Part shown: positions 39,226 to 49,300 of the stretch, piece by piece
Position numbering within the stretch: position 1 is the first letter of the stretch
Layout of the letters: each line of letters starts with the position of its first letter
NCBI RefSeq assembly: GCF_002150765.1
Contig: NZ_MUYM01000113.1
Coordinates: forward strand, 1-51,414
Direction of reading: 5' to 3'
Source of the DNA: Lentzea kentuckyensis
Lineage (GTDB): Bacteria > Actinomycetota > Actinomycetes > Mycobacteriales > Pseudonocardiaceae
Length of the DNA stretch: 51,414 nt
Made by a program: the position numbers and the translations under genes
Notes under the pieces: model-generated
The model's input: the letters and a program-made list of their open reading frames with translations, nothing else
The model's database searches: none
Told to the model about the DNA's origin: nothing

Positions 39226-40359
39226 CTAGAGCACCACCTGCACGTCGAACGACTCCCCTTGCCCGAACGCGAACACCAGCAGGCTGCGGCCTTCGGATTC
39301 CAGGGTCGCCAGGTCCTTCTTCGACACCTTCGTGAACGGCTCGACGACGAGCTTGTACGCCTTCTTCTCCCGGTCCACCCGCCAGATGCCCTGAAGCAGC
39401 CCGCCGACCAGGAGGCTGCCGCGCAGCACGCCACCGCGCGCGGTCATCAGCAGCCCGTGCCTGCGGCTCCACTCGGCGAACGACAGGCCTTCCGGGATGA
39501 TCCGCTCCCGCCGCGCGTGCGAGAGGAACACGTTGTCGAACTCGGGCAGGTATCTCGGCGGCGCGGGCACCGCCGGATCGGGCAGCTCGGCCTCCTGGAC
39601 GTCGAACAGCTCGCGGCCGTCGTCGTCCAGGTACACCCGCAGCTCCATCCGGCCGACGACCTCGGCCAGCTTGGTCAGCCCGCACCACGCCTGGATGTCG
39701 GGCACGGTCGCCGGGCCGAACGCGGCCAGGTAGCGCCGGATCATCCGCTCGATCGACGGGGCGGGGTCGATCGGCCTGCCCAGCCACGTCCGCGCCGAGG
39801 CGTGCACGGTGCGGCCGGTACCGCCCCACGTACCGCGTGGCGGGATCTGCACCAGCGCGGCCAGATTGCGCACCGCGTAGGCGAGGGTGTCCGGCCTGCG
39901 GTCCGGCCAGCGTTCGTGCAGTGCCTTGCCGAGTTCGCTCGGCGTGCGCGGCCGCTCGTCGAGCAGCTCCAGGCCGGCCTCGACCACCGCGTCGAGGTCG
40001 AGGTCCTTCACGACCGCGGCATGGCTCGAGTTCGAGTAGAGGTCGCGGTCCAGCACCTTCTGCACCAACGGTCGCAGCGTCAGGCAGTCGTCCGGTGTGA
40101 CCAGGTGGATCGTCGACCGCATGAGCGCGGTGCGGACGAGCTCGCGTTCCGCGACCATTGTGGACAGACGCTCCGGCCGGTAGTTCCGCAGCCGCGACCA
40201 GAGCCCGACGTACGGGCCCACGGGTACCTGCGCGTGCATGCCCACCAGGTGCTCGACCACGTCGCGCTCGGGCAGGTCGTGCCGTCGAAGCAGATGTTGC
40301 CTGGAAAGCAGAGCACGGTTGAGCGCGCGTGCGCTCAACCGTGCCGTTGCCGTTGCCAT
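39226..40359 (-). CDS. Winged-helix DNA-binding protein, AlkZ/HTH_42 superfamily
   Basis: 377 aa, the usual length. It begins LSARALNRALLSRQHLLRRH and continues VVEHLVGMHAQVPVGPYVGLWSRLRNY, the N-terminal signature of the HTH_42 (DUF1006) proteins. Members such as AlkZ and YcaQ/AlkX are DNA glycosylases that excise bulky lesions or crosslinks. The position that in AlkZ-like members carries Q-x-Q reads His-Ala-Gln here, so catalysis is uncertain. ATG 40359 follows the ABC ATPase stop by one nucleotide (TGAGATG), which couples its translation to the transporter operon. A role in genotoxin self-resistance is an attractive but untested idea. Confidence 0.85.
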   Translation of the reverse strand: MATATARLSARALNRALLSRQHLLRRHDLPERDVVEHLVGMHAQVPVGPYVGLWSRLRNYRPERLSTMVAERELVRTALMRSTIHLVTPDDCLTLRPLVQKVLDRDLYSNSSHAAVVKDLDLDAVVEAGLELLDERPRTPSELGKALHERWPDRRPDTLAYAVRNLAALVQIPPRGTWGGTGRTVHASARTWLGRPIDPAPSIERMIRRYLAAFGPATVPDIQAWCGLTKLAEVVGRMELRVYLDDDGRELFDVQEAELPDPAVPAPPRYLPEFDNVFLSHARRERIIPEGLSFAEWSRRHGLLMTARGGVLRGSLLVGGLLQGIWRVDREKKAYKLVVEPFTKVSKKDLATLESEGRSLLVFAFGQGESFDVQVVL

Positions 40360-40360
40360 C

Positions 40361-41467
40361 TCAGGGGTTCAGCGCTTCGGTGACCGAAGCCGGGCCCACC
40401 AGCGGGACGTCCGGCGAGATGCCGTCGTCCTCCTCGACCAGGATCGGCTTCACCTCGTGCGGCTGGATCTCGCCGGCCCGGATCTGCTCGGCGTAGTGGC
40501 ACGCCACCTTGTGCCCCGGCTTGAGCTCCCGCAGCACCGGACGCTCGGTGTCGCAGCGGGAAGCCTGCTTCCACGGGCACCGGGTGTGGAACCGGCAGCC
40601 GGTGGGCGGATTGGCCGGCGACGGGAGGTCGCCCGCCAGCAGGATCCGTTCGCGCCGGTCCTCGACCACCGGGTCGGGCACCGGGATCGCCGACAGCAGC
40701 GCCCGCGTGTACGGGTGCAGCGGCTCGGCGTAGAGGTCCTCGGAGGTGGCCTCCTCGACCAGTCCGCCGAGGTACATCACGCCGACCCGGTCGGAGATGT
40801 GCTTCACGACGGCGAGGTCGTGCGCGATCACCAGGTACGTCAGGCCGAACTGCTGCTGCAGCTCCTCCAGCAGGTTCACGACCTGCGCCTGCACCGACAC
40901 GTCCAGCGCGGACACCGGCTCGTCGGCGACGATCAGGTCCGGCTCCAGTGCCAGCGCGCGGGCGATGCCGATGCGCTGCCGCTGGCCGCCCGAGAACTCG
41001 TGCGGGTACTTGCGCAGCGCGGTGGAGGGCAGGCCCACGGCCGTCAGCAGCTCACGCAGTCGCTTGGACGTGGACTCCTTGCTCTTGTCCAGGTCGTGCG
41101 CGCGCAGGCCCTCGACCAGGATCGACTCCACGGACTGGCGCGGGTCGAGCGAGGACAGCGGGTCCTGGAACACCATCTGGATCCGGCGCCGCATCTTGCG
41201 CAGCTCCTCGCCCTTCAGGCTCGAGAAGTCCTGCCCGTCGAAGACCATCTTGCCCGCGGTCGGCTCGTTGAGCCGCAGCATCGCCCGCCCGAGGGTGGAC
41301 TTGCCGCAACCCGACTCGCCGACCAGGCCGTAGGTCTCGCCGCGCTTGATCTCCAGGTCGACGCCGTCGACCGCGTAGACGTAGCCGACCGTGCGGTCCA
41401 TGAACACGCCCCGCTTGATCGGGAAGTGCACCTTCATGTCCTGGACGGAAACCAGGGTCTCGCTCAT
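40361..41467 (-). CDS. Peptide ABC transporter ATPase (DppF/OppF-like)
   Basis: 368 aa. Walker A is GESGCGKST, the ABC signature is FSGGQRQRIGIARALAL, and Walker B is LIVADEPVSALDVS. The C-terminal oligopeptide/dipeptide extension has the FHTRCPWKQASRC cysteine cluster that binds an iron-sulfur cluster in some family members. An acidic tail of ~30 residues follows. ATG 41467 overlaps the stop of the DppD-like gene (ATGA). It is the second of two ATPases and energises uptake together with it. Confidence 0.96.
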   Translation of the reverse strand: MSETLVSVQDMKVHFPIKRGVFMDRTVGYVYAVDGVDLEIKRGETYGLVGESGCGKSTLGRAMLRLNEPTAGKMVFDGQDFSSLKGEELRKMRRRIQMVFQDPLSSLDPRQSVESILVEGLRAHDLDKSKESTSKRLRELLTAVGLPSTALRKYPHEFSGGQRQRIGIARALALEPDLIVADEPVSALDVSVQAQVVNLLEELQQQFGLTYLVIAHDLAVVKHISDRVGVMYLGGLVEEATSEDLYAEPLHPYTRALLSAIPVPDPVVEDRRERILLAGDLPSPANPPTGCRFHTRCPWKQASRCDTERPVLRELKPGHKVACHYAEQIRAGEIQPHEVKPILVEEDDGISPDVPLVGPASVTEALNP

Positions 41468-42462
41468 ACCGGCACCTCCTCGGCGGCGGGAGTTCCCGGC
41501 ACGACCGGGTTGTGGCAGCGGAGCAGACGGCCCAGCTGGTCTTCCTCCGCCGGCGTTTCCGTGCGGCAGATGTCCAGCGCGTTCGGGCACCGCGGTGCGA
41601 ACGCGCAGGCGTGCGCCCACGGGATGTTGTCCGCGACGGAACCCTTGATCGGCGTCAGCTTGTCGTGACGGGCCGCGTCCAGGCGCGGGATCGAGGCCAG
41701 CAGGCCGTGCGTGTACGGGTGGCGCGGCTCGGCGAAGAGCTTGTGCCGCATGGCCTTCTCGACCACCTTGCCGCCGTACAGCACGTTCACCTCGTCGCAC
41801 AGCCCGGCGACGACACCCAGGTCGTGGGTGATCATGACCAGAGCGGTGCCGAGGTCCTGCACCAGTTCCTTCATCAACGACAGGATCTGGGCCTGGATGG
41901 TCACGTCCAGCGCCGTCGTCGGCTCGTCCGCGATCAGCAGCTTCGGCCGGCACGCGAGCGCGATGGCGATCAGCGCGCGCTGCCGCATGCCGCCGGAGAG
42001 CTGGTGCGGGTACTCCTTGAGCCGCCGGTTCGGGTCCGGGATGCCGACCTTGTCGAGCAGGTCCTTCGCCTCGATCATGGCTTCCTTGCGGGCCAGGCCG
42101 CGGTGCCGTTCGAGCACCTCGGTGACCTGCAGGCCGATCGGGACGACGGGGTTGAGCGAGGACAGCGGGTCCTGGAAGACCATGCCGAGATCGCGGCCGC
42201 GACGGTCACGCATCTCCCGGTCGGACAGCTTGAGCAGGTCCGTGCCGTCGTACTTCACGGTGCCGGTGACCTTGGCGCCGCGCTTGGGCAGCAGACCCAT
42301 GATCGCCAACGATGTCACGGACTTGCCGCAGCCCGACTCGCCGACGAGTCCGACCGTCTGGCCGGGCTCGACGTCGAAGCTGACGCCGTCGACCGCACGG
42401 AACGGCTCCTCGCCCCTGCGCTCGAACACAACGGTGAGGTCACGAACTTCGAGCAGTGCCAC
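41464..42462 (-). CDS. Peptide ABC transporter ATPase (DppD/OppD-like)
   Basis: 332 aa. Walker A GESGCGKSV, the signature LSGGMRQRALIAIALAC and Walker B LLIADEPTTALDVT are all intact. The C-terminal ACAFAPRCPNALDIC cysteines are typical of the oligopeptide/dipeptide subfamily. GTG 42462 lies 6 nt after the permease stop. It is translated together with its partner ATPase. The substrate class is inferred from the family; nickel or other peptide-like compounds are alternatives. Confidence 0.96.
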   Translation of the reverse strand: MALLEVRDLTVVFERRGEEPFRAVDGVSFDVEPGQTVGLVGESGCGKSVTSLAIMGLLPKRGAKVTGTVKYDGTDLLKLSDREMRDRRGRDLGMVFQDPLSSLNPVVPIGLQVTEVLERHRGLARKEAMIEAKDLLDKVGIPDPNRRLKEYPHQLSGGMRQRALIAIALACRPKLLIADEPTTALDVTIQAQILSLMKELVQDLGTALVMITHDLGVVAGLCDEVNVLYGGKVVEKAMRHKLFAEPRHPYTHGLLASIPRLDAARHDKLTPIKGSVADNIPWAHACAFAPRCPNALDICRTETPAEEDQLGRLLRCHNPVVPGTPAAEEVPV

Positions 42463-42468
42463 GACGAC

Positions 42469-43401
42469 TCACCGCCTGTTCTTCGGGTCGAGGGCTTCGC
42501 GCAGCGTCTCGCCCATGAGCGTGAAGCCGAGCGCGACGATGATGATGCAGACCGCGGGCCACGCGGCGAGGTGCGGATGCGTGTCGAAGACGTTCTGCAC
42601 GTCTCCGAGCATCTGCCCCCACTCCGGGATCCGGTCGTCCGGGTTGCCGAGGCCGAGGAACGACAGCGCCGCCGCCTCGATGATCGCGGTGGCCAGCACC
42701 AGCGTGGACTGCACGATCACCGGGCTGAGCGAGTTCGGCAGCATGTGCCGGAACACGATCGCGCCCTTCTTCACGCCCAGCGCGGTCGCCGCCAGCACGT
42801 GGTCGCTGTGCCGTTGCGCGAGCATCGAGCCTCTGAGCAGCCGGGCGAACACCGGGATCTGCACGATCGCGACCGCGAGGATCACTGTGAACTGGCTGGG
42901 CTTCGCGAACATCGCCGCGATCGAGAACGCCAGCAGCAGCGACGGCAGCGAGAGCATGACGTCGACGAGCCGCATGACGGCCGAGTCGACCCAGCCGCCG
43001 ATGGCGCCCGCGAGCGTGCCGAGGATCAACCCGCCGGACAGGCCGATCAGCGTCGCGCCGACGCCGACGATCAGCGTCTGCTGCGAACCGACCAGCAGAC
43101 GCGACAGGAAGTCGCGGCCCTGCAGGTCACCACCGAGCGGGTGACCCGGCTGCACGGGCGGAATCTCGTTGCGCGCCTTGACGACCTGCTCGACGAGCAT
43201 CTTGTCGGACGGGTCGTGCGGGGCGAGCCACGGCGAGAGCACCGAGAGCGCGACGAAGATGCCGATGATCACCGCGCCGGTGAGGAACACCGGGCTGCGG
43301 CGCAGCCTCTTCCACGCGCTCGCGGCGAGCGATACGCCCGCGGACTCCGCGAGACCGTCGATCTTTTCCTTCTTGGTCACACCAAGTGCCACTTCGCTCA
43401 C
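42469..43401 (-). CDS. Peptide ABC transporter permease (DppC-like)
   Basis: 310 aa with about six membrane helices and the N-terminal OppC-type domain (SAWKRLRRSPVFLTGAVIIGIFVALSVLSPWLAPHDP). The EAA loop EAAALSFLGLGNPDDRIPEWGQML sits near the C-terminus and contacts the ATPases. HPLGGDLQGRDFLSRLLVGSQQ is a conserved DppC block. GTG 43401 overlaps the DppB-like stop (GTGA). An alternative Met start at 43392 (MALGV) would lose the coupling. The complex would move peptides across the inner membrane. Confidence 0.95.
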   Translation of the reverse strand: MSEVALGVTKKEKIDGLAESAGVSLAASAWKRLRRSPVFLTGAVIIGIFVALSVLSPWLAPHDPSDKMLVEQVVKARNEIPPVQPGHPLGGDLQGRDFLSRLLVGSQQTLIVGVGATLIGLSGGLILGTLAGAIGGWVDSAVMRLVDVMLSLPSLLLAFSIAAMFAKPSQFTVILAVAIVQIPVFARLLRGSMLAQRHSDHVLAATALGVKKGAIVFRHMLPNSLSPVIVQSTLVLATAIIEAAALSFLGLGNPDDRIPEWGQMLGDVQNVFDTHPHLAAWPAVCIIIVALGFTLMGETLREALDPKNRR

Positions 43402-44402
43402 CTCGTCCTGATGCGCGGGTCGATGAGCGCGTACGAGAGGTCGACCAGCAGGTTGACCACGACGTAGACGATCGTGGCCATGATGATCAACAGCAGCAGC
43501 ACCGGGTAGTCCCGGCGTTCGAAGCCGATGGCGAGCGCCTGGCCGACACCGGGGATCGAGAACACCTTCTCGGTGAGCACGGCGCCGGAGAGCAGCGCGC
43601 CGGTCTGCAGGCCGATCGTCGTGACGACCGGCAGCATCGCGTTGCGCAGCACGTGCCGACGACGAATCACCGAAGCGGTGAGGCCCTTCGACTCGGCGGT
43701 GCGCACGAAGTCCTCGTCGAGGACGTCGAGCACGGCCGCGCGGGTGATCCGGAAGATCACCGCGAACGGGATCGTGGCGAGCGCGATCGCCGGCAGGATC
43801 AGGTGTTCCAGCGCGTTGAACGTCGCGTCCCACTCGCCGGTGATCACGCCGTCGAGGGTGAAGAACCCGGTGACGCGGGTGGCGTCGATGGCGTCCTGCC
43901 GGCCCTGCGAGGGCAGGCCGAGCGCGGACGACGCCACGTCCTTGAGCACGTACGCGAGGAAGAACACCGGCACGGCCACGCCGATCAGCGAGCCGACCAC
44001 GCTGAGGTTGTCGAACCAGCCGCCGCGACGCTTCGCGGCGAGGTAACCGAGCGGGACGCCGATCGCGATCGCGATGACGATCGCGAAGAAGCTGAGCTCG
44101 ATCGTCGCGGGGAACCGCTGGAGGAAGATGTCGAGCGCCGAGTCACCGGGCTGAACACCGGTGGAGACGCCGAAGTCGCCGGACGCCGCGCGTCCGAGGA
44201 ACTTGAAGTACTGAACGATGATCGGCTGGTCAAGGCCGAGCTGCTTGGTGAGGGCTGCGCGCGACTCCGGCGTAGCGCGTTCTCCCAGGAGGGCCGAAAC
44301 CGGCCCTCCTGGGAGAAGTCGCATCCACGCGAAGAGCAGCAGCGAGAGCACCAGCACCACGCCGACCAGCTGAATCAGCCGTCGAATCGTGTAGCGGAGC
44401 AC
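43398..44402 (-). CDS. Peptide ABC transporter permease (DppB-like)
   Basis: 334 aa with about six membrane helices. It starts MLRYTIRRLIQLVGVVLVLSLLLFAWMRLLPGGP (OppB-type N-terminus) and has the loop RITRAAVLDVLDEDFVRTAESKGL, the EAA-like segment of this permease type. The GTG at 44402 is 42 nt after the binding-protein stop. Codons 29-41 are encoded by a perfect 17-bp inverted repeat (44280-44317), an unusual RNA hairpin inside the coding sequence. It pairs with the downstream DppC-like permease. Confidence 0.95.
   Translation of the reverse strand: MLRYTIRRLIQLVGVVLVLSLLLFAWMRLLPGGPVSALLGERATPESRAALTKQLGLDQPIIVQYFKFLGRAASGDFGVSTGVQPGDSALDIFLQRFPATIELSFFAIVIAIAIGVPLGYLAAKRRGGWFDNLSVVGSLIGVAVPVFFLAYVLKDVASSALGLPSQGRQDAIDATRVTGFFTLDGVITGEWDATFNALEHLILPAIALATIPFAVIFRITRAAVLDVLDEDFVRTAESKGLTASVIRRRHVLRNAMLPVVTTIGLQTGALLSGAVLTEKVFSIPGVGQALAIGFERRDYPVLLLLIIMATIVYVVVNLLVDLSYALIDPRIRTR
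44280..44317. repeat. Perfect 17-bp inverted repeat inside the first permease gene
   Basis: TTCTCCCAGGAGGGCCG (44280-44296) and CGGCCCTCCTGGGAGAA (44301-44317) are exact reverse complements separated by AAAC. On the mRNA they form a 17-bp, GC-rich hairpin with a 4-nt loop, about 85 nt after the permease start codon. It encodes LLPGGPVSALLGE, a conserved permease segment, so both protein and RNA structure are satisfied at once. Confidence 0.9.
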
Positions 44403-44444
44403 TTGAGCTACCCCGTTGTTCTCTTGTGGTGGGAGCTAGTCAGC

Positions 44445-46124
44445 TCAGCCCTTGGAGGCCGGGCCGAACTTCTCGTCGGTCAACGGGCTCGGGACGACAC
44501 CCTTGATGTCCGACTTCAACACCAGAGCGGGCGGGGAGTGCGAGATCGGGATCGCGGGGAGGTACTCCTCCATGATCTTCTTGTTGATCTCTTCGTACTG
44601 CTTGGTGCGGGCGGCCTCGTTCGGCTCGGCGTTGGCCTTGGCCAGCGCGTCCGCGAGGGTCTTGCCCCACGGCGACACACCGGTGTTGAAGCGGTTGTCG
44701 GTGCGGCCGAAGAACGTGCCGACCCAGTTGTGCGCGGTGCCGTTGTCACCGGTCCAGCCGAGCAGGAACAGGTCCGGGATGCCGTTGTCGACGTCGGTCA
44801 GGTAGCCACCGTTCCACGGCTTCGTGGTGACCTCGATCTTGATGCCGGCGGCCTGGAGGTCACCGGAGATCGCGCCGAACAGGTCCTTCGGGGACGGCAT
44901 GTACGGACGCGTGACCTCGGACGGCCAGTAGAACTTCAGCGTCAGGTCGGAGGCACCGGCCTCGGCCAGCAGCGACTTGGCCTTGGCGGCGTCGTAGCCG
45001 ACTGCCTTGATGTCCTTGTTGTAGCCGTTGACCGTGTCCGGCATGAACTGCGTCGCGACCTTGGCGCCCTCGGGCAGCTGCGACTTGACCAGCTGCTCGC
45101 GGTTGATCGCGTACATCAGGGCCTGACGGACCTTGAGGTCGGCGAGCTTCGGGTTGTTCTTCTGGTTGATGCCCAGGTAGAACACGTTGAACGCCGGACG
45201 GATCGCGACGTTGAAGCCGTCGGTCTTCAGACCGGCCCAGTCCGCCGCGTTCGGCAGGTCGTAGCCGTCGATGTCGCCGGCCTTGAGCGCCTGCTTGCGG
45301 GCGGTCTCATCCGGGATGATCTTGAAGACGATCTTGTCCAGCTTGGCCTTGGTGCCGTGGTAGGCGTCGTTCTTCACGAGCTCCACGGTGTTGTTGGCCT
45401 TGTCGTACTTCCCGAACTTGAACGGGCCAGTGCCGGTCGGGTGCTCGTTCGCGTAGGCCGGGTAGGTGAACGCGTCACCGGCCGCCACGACGTTGTCCGC
45501 GTCGTACTTCTTCAGCGCCTCGGGGCTGGAGATCGAGAACGACGTGAAGCCGAGGACCGACGGGAACTGCGAGGTGACCTCGTTCAGCTCGATGACGGCG
45601 GTCTTGGCGTCCTTGGCCGCGCAGGACTTGTACAGCGAGGGCTTGTCCGGCGTGGTCTTGAACCCGCCGAAGTTGTCCAGCCAGTACTGCGAGACGGCGT
45701 CGGACTGGGCCGCGCCCTTCTGGTTGTACCAGCGCTCGAAGTTGAAGCAGACGGCCTCAGCGTTGAAGTCCGTGCCGTCGTGGAACTTCACGCCCTCCTT
45801 GAGGGTGAAGGTCCACGTCTTGCCGTCGGCGCTCGACTCGTACTTGGTGGCCAGCGCGGGCTCGACTTCGGCGGTACCCGGCTTGAAGCCGACCAGGCCT
45901 TCGTACATCTGGCGAGCGACCCGGAAGGTCTCGCCGTCAGTCGCGTAGAACGGGTCGAAGAGCTTCGGCGCGCCGGCGGCGCCGAAGGTCAGCGTGCCGC
46001 CTTCCTTGCCGCCCCCACCAGAGTCGCGCTGGGATTGCGCGCAACCGGACAGGGCGAGCGCGCTGACGCTGAGGAAGCCGATCGCGGCAACCCAACGGCG
46101 GCGAGCCGTTACTGAGTGGACCAT
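44445..46124 (-). CDS. Peptide-binding lipoprotein of an ABC transporter (SBP family 5)
   Basis: 559 aa. The signal peptide ends in the lipobox LSGC (Cys28), so the protein is anchored outside the membrane. GGTLTFGAAGAPKLFDPFYATDGETFRVARQMYEGLVGF and VKFHDGTDFNAEAVCFNFERW are the conserved blocks of SBP_bac_5 (DppA/OppA type). PSVLGFTSFSISSPEAL and YANEHPTGTGPFKF follow. It captures peptides or related solutes for the permeases encoded downstream. ATG 46124 has AGGGG about 8 nt upstream. As the first gene of the operon it is divergent from the SARP gene, and the 216-bp region between them holds both promoters. Confidence 0.95.
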   Translation of the reverse strand: MVHSVTARRRWVAAIGFLSVSALALSGCAQSQRDSGGGGKEGGTLTFGAAGAPKLFDPFYATDGETFRVARQMYEGLVGFKPGTAEVEPALATKYESSADGKTWTFTLKEGVKFHDGTDFNAEAVCFNFERWYNQKGAAQSDAVSQYWLDNFGGFKTTPDKPSLYKSCAAKDAKTAVIELNEVTSQFPSVLGFTSFSISSPEALKKYDADNVVAAGDAFTYPAYANEHPTGTGPFKFGKYDKANNTVELVKNDAYHGTKAKLDKIVFKIIPDETARKQALKAGDIDGYDLPNAADWAGLKTDGFNVAIRPAFNVFYLGINQKNNPKLADLKVRQALMYAINREQLVKSQLPEGAKVATQFMPDTVNGYNKDIKAVGYDAAKAKSLLAEAGASDLTLKFYWPSEVTRPYMPSPKDLFGAISGDLQAAGIKIEVTTKPWNGGYLTDVDNGIPDLFLLGWTGDNGTAHNWVGTFFGRTDNRFNTGVSPWGKTLADALAKANAEPNEAARTKQYEEINKKIMEEYLPAIPISHSPPALVLKSDIKGVVPSPLTDEKFGPASKG

Positions 46125-46340
46125 CAAACACCCCTTGGACAATCCGCACATCTCACGGTGTGGTCGCCGACCATAACCGTTGTACATACCCCCTCCGGGG
46201 TTACTCAGGTCACGATCCGGCCACTAGACCAGGCATTCTGATACGTCCGGCGCACGTCCGCTGACCCAACGTGAGCACCACGGATACGTCGAACGCTCTC
46301 CTAGGCTGTAGAAACAACAACGACACGCGGAGGAGGTCAC

Positions 46341-49300
46341 ATGAGCAGGCAGGTCGAGTTCCGCGTGCTCGGCCCTCTCCAGGTGCTCCTCGACTCCGAA
46401 CCACTGCTGGTCCGCGCGGGTCGTCAGCGGGCGCTGCTGGTGTCGTTGTTGCTGCGTGCGGGCACTTCGGTGTCCGTGGACGAGCTCGCCGGGAACGTGT
46501 GGGGAGACGATCCACCGGCCCGTGCGCGAGCTACTTTGCAGACCTATGTGATGCGTCTCAGACAGCTGCTCGGACCGTCCGTGCCCATCCGGACCGTCCC
46601 GGACGGCTACTTGATCGACGTCGACGAGAAGACGATCGATCTGATGCGCTTCGAACCGTTGATCGATCAGGGCGAGCAGGAGCGCGCCGCCGGCAACCTG
46701 CAGGCCGCCTCTGCCGCGTTCGCCGCCGCGCTCGGGCTCTGGCGAGGTCCGGCGCTGGTCGACGTGCCGTCGGAGATCCTGCACCGCGACGAGGTGCCGC
46801 GGCTGAACGAACGCCGGCTGCACGTGCTGGAACGCCGGGTCGAGGTCGATCTCGAACTGGGCCGACACGGCGAGCTGGTGGCCGAGCTCTCGCGGCTGAC
46901 CAGCGAACATCCGTTGCGCGAACGGTTCTGGGCGCAGCTGATGGTGGCGCTGTACCGGTCGGGCCGCCAGAGCGAGGCGCTGGCCGCCTACCAGCGGGTT
47001 TCCCGTCTTCTCGGCGACGAGCTGGGCATCGATCCCGGCGACGAGCTCCGGCGCGTGCACAGCCAGGTGCTGTCCGGGTCGATCGACGCGATCGCCGCCG
47101 CTTCCGCGGGTGTGCCGGTGGTGGCCGCGAAGCCCGAGCGGGTCGTGCCGTCCCAGCTGCCCGCGGACATCCCCGACTTCGTGGGTCGCGACGAGGCCGT
47201 GGCGCTGATCATCGCCCTCCTGCGGACCGCGCAGGGCGTGCCGGTCGTGACGCTGGCCGGCCCGCCGGGTGTGGGCAAGACCGCCCTGGCGGTACACGCG
47301 GCGCACCGGATGCGCACGGACTTTCCGGACGGTCAGCTGTACGTCAACCTGCGCGGATACGCCCCCGGCCCGCCGTTGAGCGCCGTCGACGTGCTGCCGC
47401 GGTTCCTGCGCGCGCTGGGGACCGAACCGGACCAGGTGCCGCTGGACCAGGACGAGCAGGAGGCGATGTTCCGGTCGACGCTGACCGGCCAGCGCGTGTT
47501 GCTGCTGCTCGACAACGCCTCCTCCGCCGAGCAGATCCGGCCGCTGCTGCCGGGTTCGCCGGGGTGCGCGGTGCTGGTGACCTCACGCGACACGTTGCGC
47601 GGCCTGGCGGTGTCGCACGCGGCGTCGAACGTGCGGTTGGACGTGCTCGACTGGCACGAGACGAAGTCACTCCTCGCAGGCATCCTGGGTGCGGACGAGG
47701 TCGAGTCCCAGGAGGACGCCGCACTGGAGCTGGCCGCGTTGTGCGCGCACCTGCCATTGGCTTTGCGTATCGCAGCCGCGAACCTCGTGTCGCGTCCGGA
47801 ACTGTCCATCGCGGACTACGTGGAGGAGCTGCGGGCGGGCAACCGGCTCGCCGCGCTGGCCGTGGAAGGCGACGAACGGGTCGCGGTGCACGCGGCGTTC
47901 GATCTCTCCTACACGGCCCTGAAGCCCGAGCTGGCGCAGATGTTCCGGCTGCTGTCCCTCGTTCCGGGTACCGATTTCACCCCTGAGATGGCCGCGGCGT
48001 TGAGCGGGTTGACCACCCAGGACGCTCGCCGCCGGCTCGACCGGCTGGCCACCGCGAACCTGATCGCGAACCACGCGCCGTCCCGCTACCAGTTCCACGA
48101 CTTGCTGCGCGACTACGCGGCCGAGCGCCTGGCGTTCGAGGACGGCCGCGCGGACTCCCGCCTGGCGCTGCGGCGGCTGGTGGACTGGGCGGTGCGCTCG
48201 GTCGACAACGCCACCTCGGCGATGAAGTCGACGCTGTTCCGCTTCCCACGTCCGGCGCCCCTGGACGGCGTGCTGCCGCGCACGTTCAGCACCTCCACCG
48301 AGGCGTTGACGTGGCTGGACGTAGAGCGGGCGAATCTGGTGGCGTTGGTCGCGCACGCCGTGGAGCGCGACCCGGAGAACTCGCCGTGGCAGCTGGCCGA
48401 CGCCCTGCGCGGCTACTTCTACACACAGGGCCTGACCGCCGAGTGGCGCGAGACCGCGAAGGCCGGCCTGCTCGGTGCCCGCGCGCCGCGGGACGAGCTC
48501 GGCCAGCTCGCGATGTTGTCGTCGCTCGGCACGCTGTACTGGGTGACGGGCCAGCACCGCAACGCTCTGGGCTACTACCAGCAGGCCATCGCCCTGCAGG
48601 AGCACATCGACCTGCCAGAGGCCGAGGCCGCGGTGCTGTCCAACGCGGGCAGCGTCTACATCGACCTCGGCGAACTCGAACACGCCGCCGAGCACCTCGA
48701 ACGCGCCCTGGTGATCGCCCGCCGGGTCCACGCGACCCAGGTGCTCGCCAACGCCCTGTTCAACCTCGGCGGCGTCTACATGCAGCTGGGCCAGCTCGAC
48801 CGCGCGGCGACCACGTTCGAGGAGGCCCTGGAAGTCGGCACGCGCCTCGACTCGTGGATCAGCCAGGCGAACGCGATGCGCGCCCTCGGCGAGGTCCACG
48901 CGTCGCGCGGTACGCCGGACCTCGGCGCCTCCTACTTCGCGCAGGCCAGCGAGCTGTACGAACGTGCGGCCGCCCGCAACTTCGGCCACACCATGCACGA
49001 GGGCATGGCCATCACGCTGATCATGCGCGGCCGTTACGACGAGGCCGCGATCGAGGCGTCCGCAGCCATGCAGATCGCGCAGGACCTGGAGAACGCCAAG
49101 AGCGTCTGCGACGCGCAGAACCTGCTCGGCCGGGCGTTGGAGGGCGCTCTCCGGTTCGAGGAGGCGGTGGAGCAGTTCTCGTCGGCGCTGGCGATCGCGG
49201 TGGAGACCGGCTACTCGTGGGGCGTCTGCTCGGCGCGGCGCGGGTTGGCGTCGGCGTATCGCGGGGTGGGTCGTTACGAGGACGCCCTGTCGATGGCGAC

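Noticed and set aside
43386..46115. 909-codon open frame on the plus strand, antisense to the permease and binding-protein genes
   Set aside because: The translation is low-complexity (Arg, Asp, Val, Gln rich) and has no domain. The opposite strand encodes unmistakable DppB- and DppA-type proteins; such antisense frames arise from GC-biased third positions.
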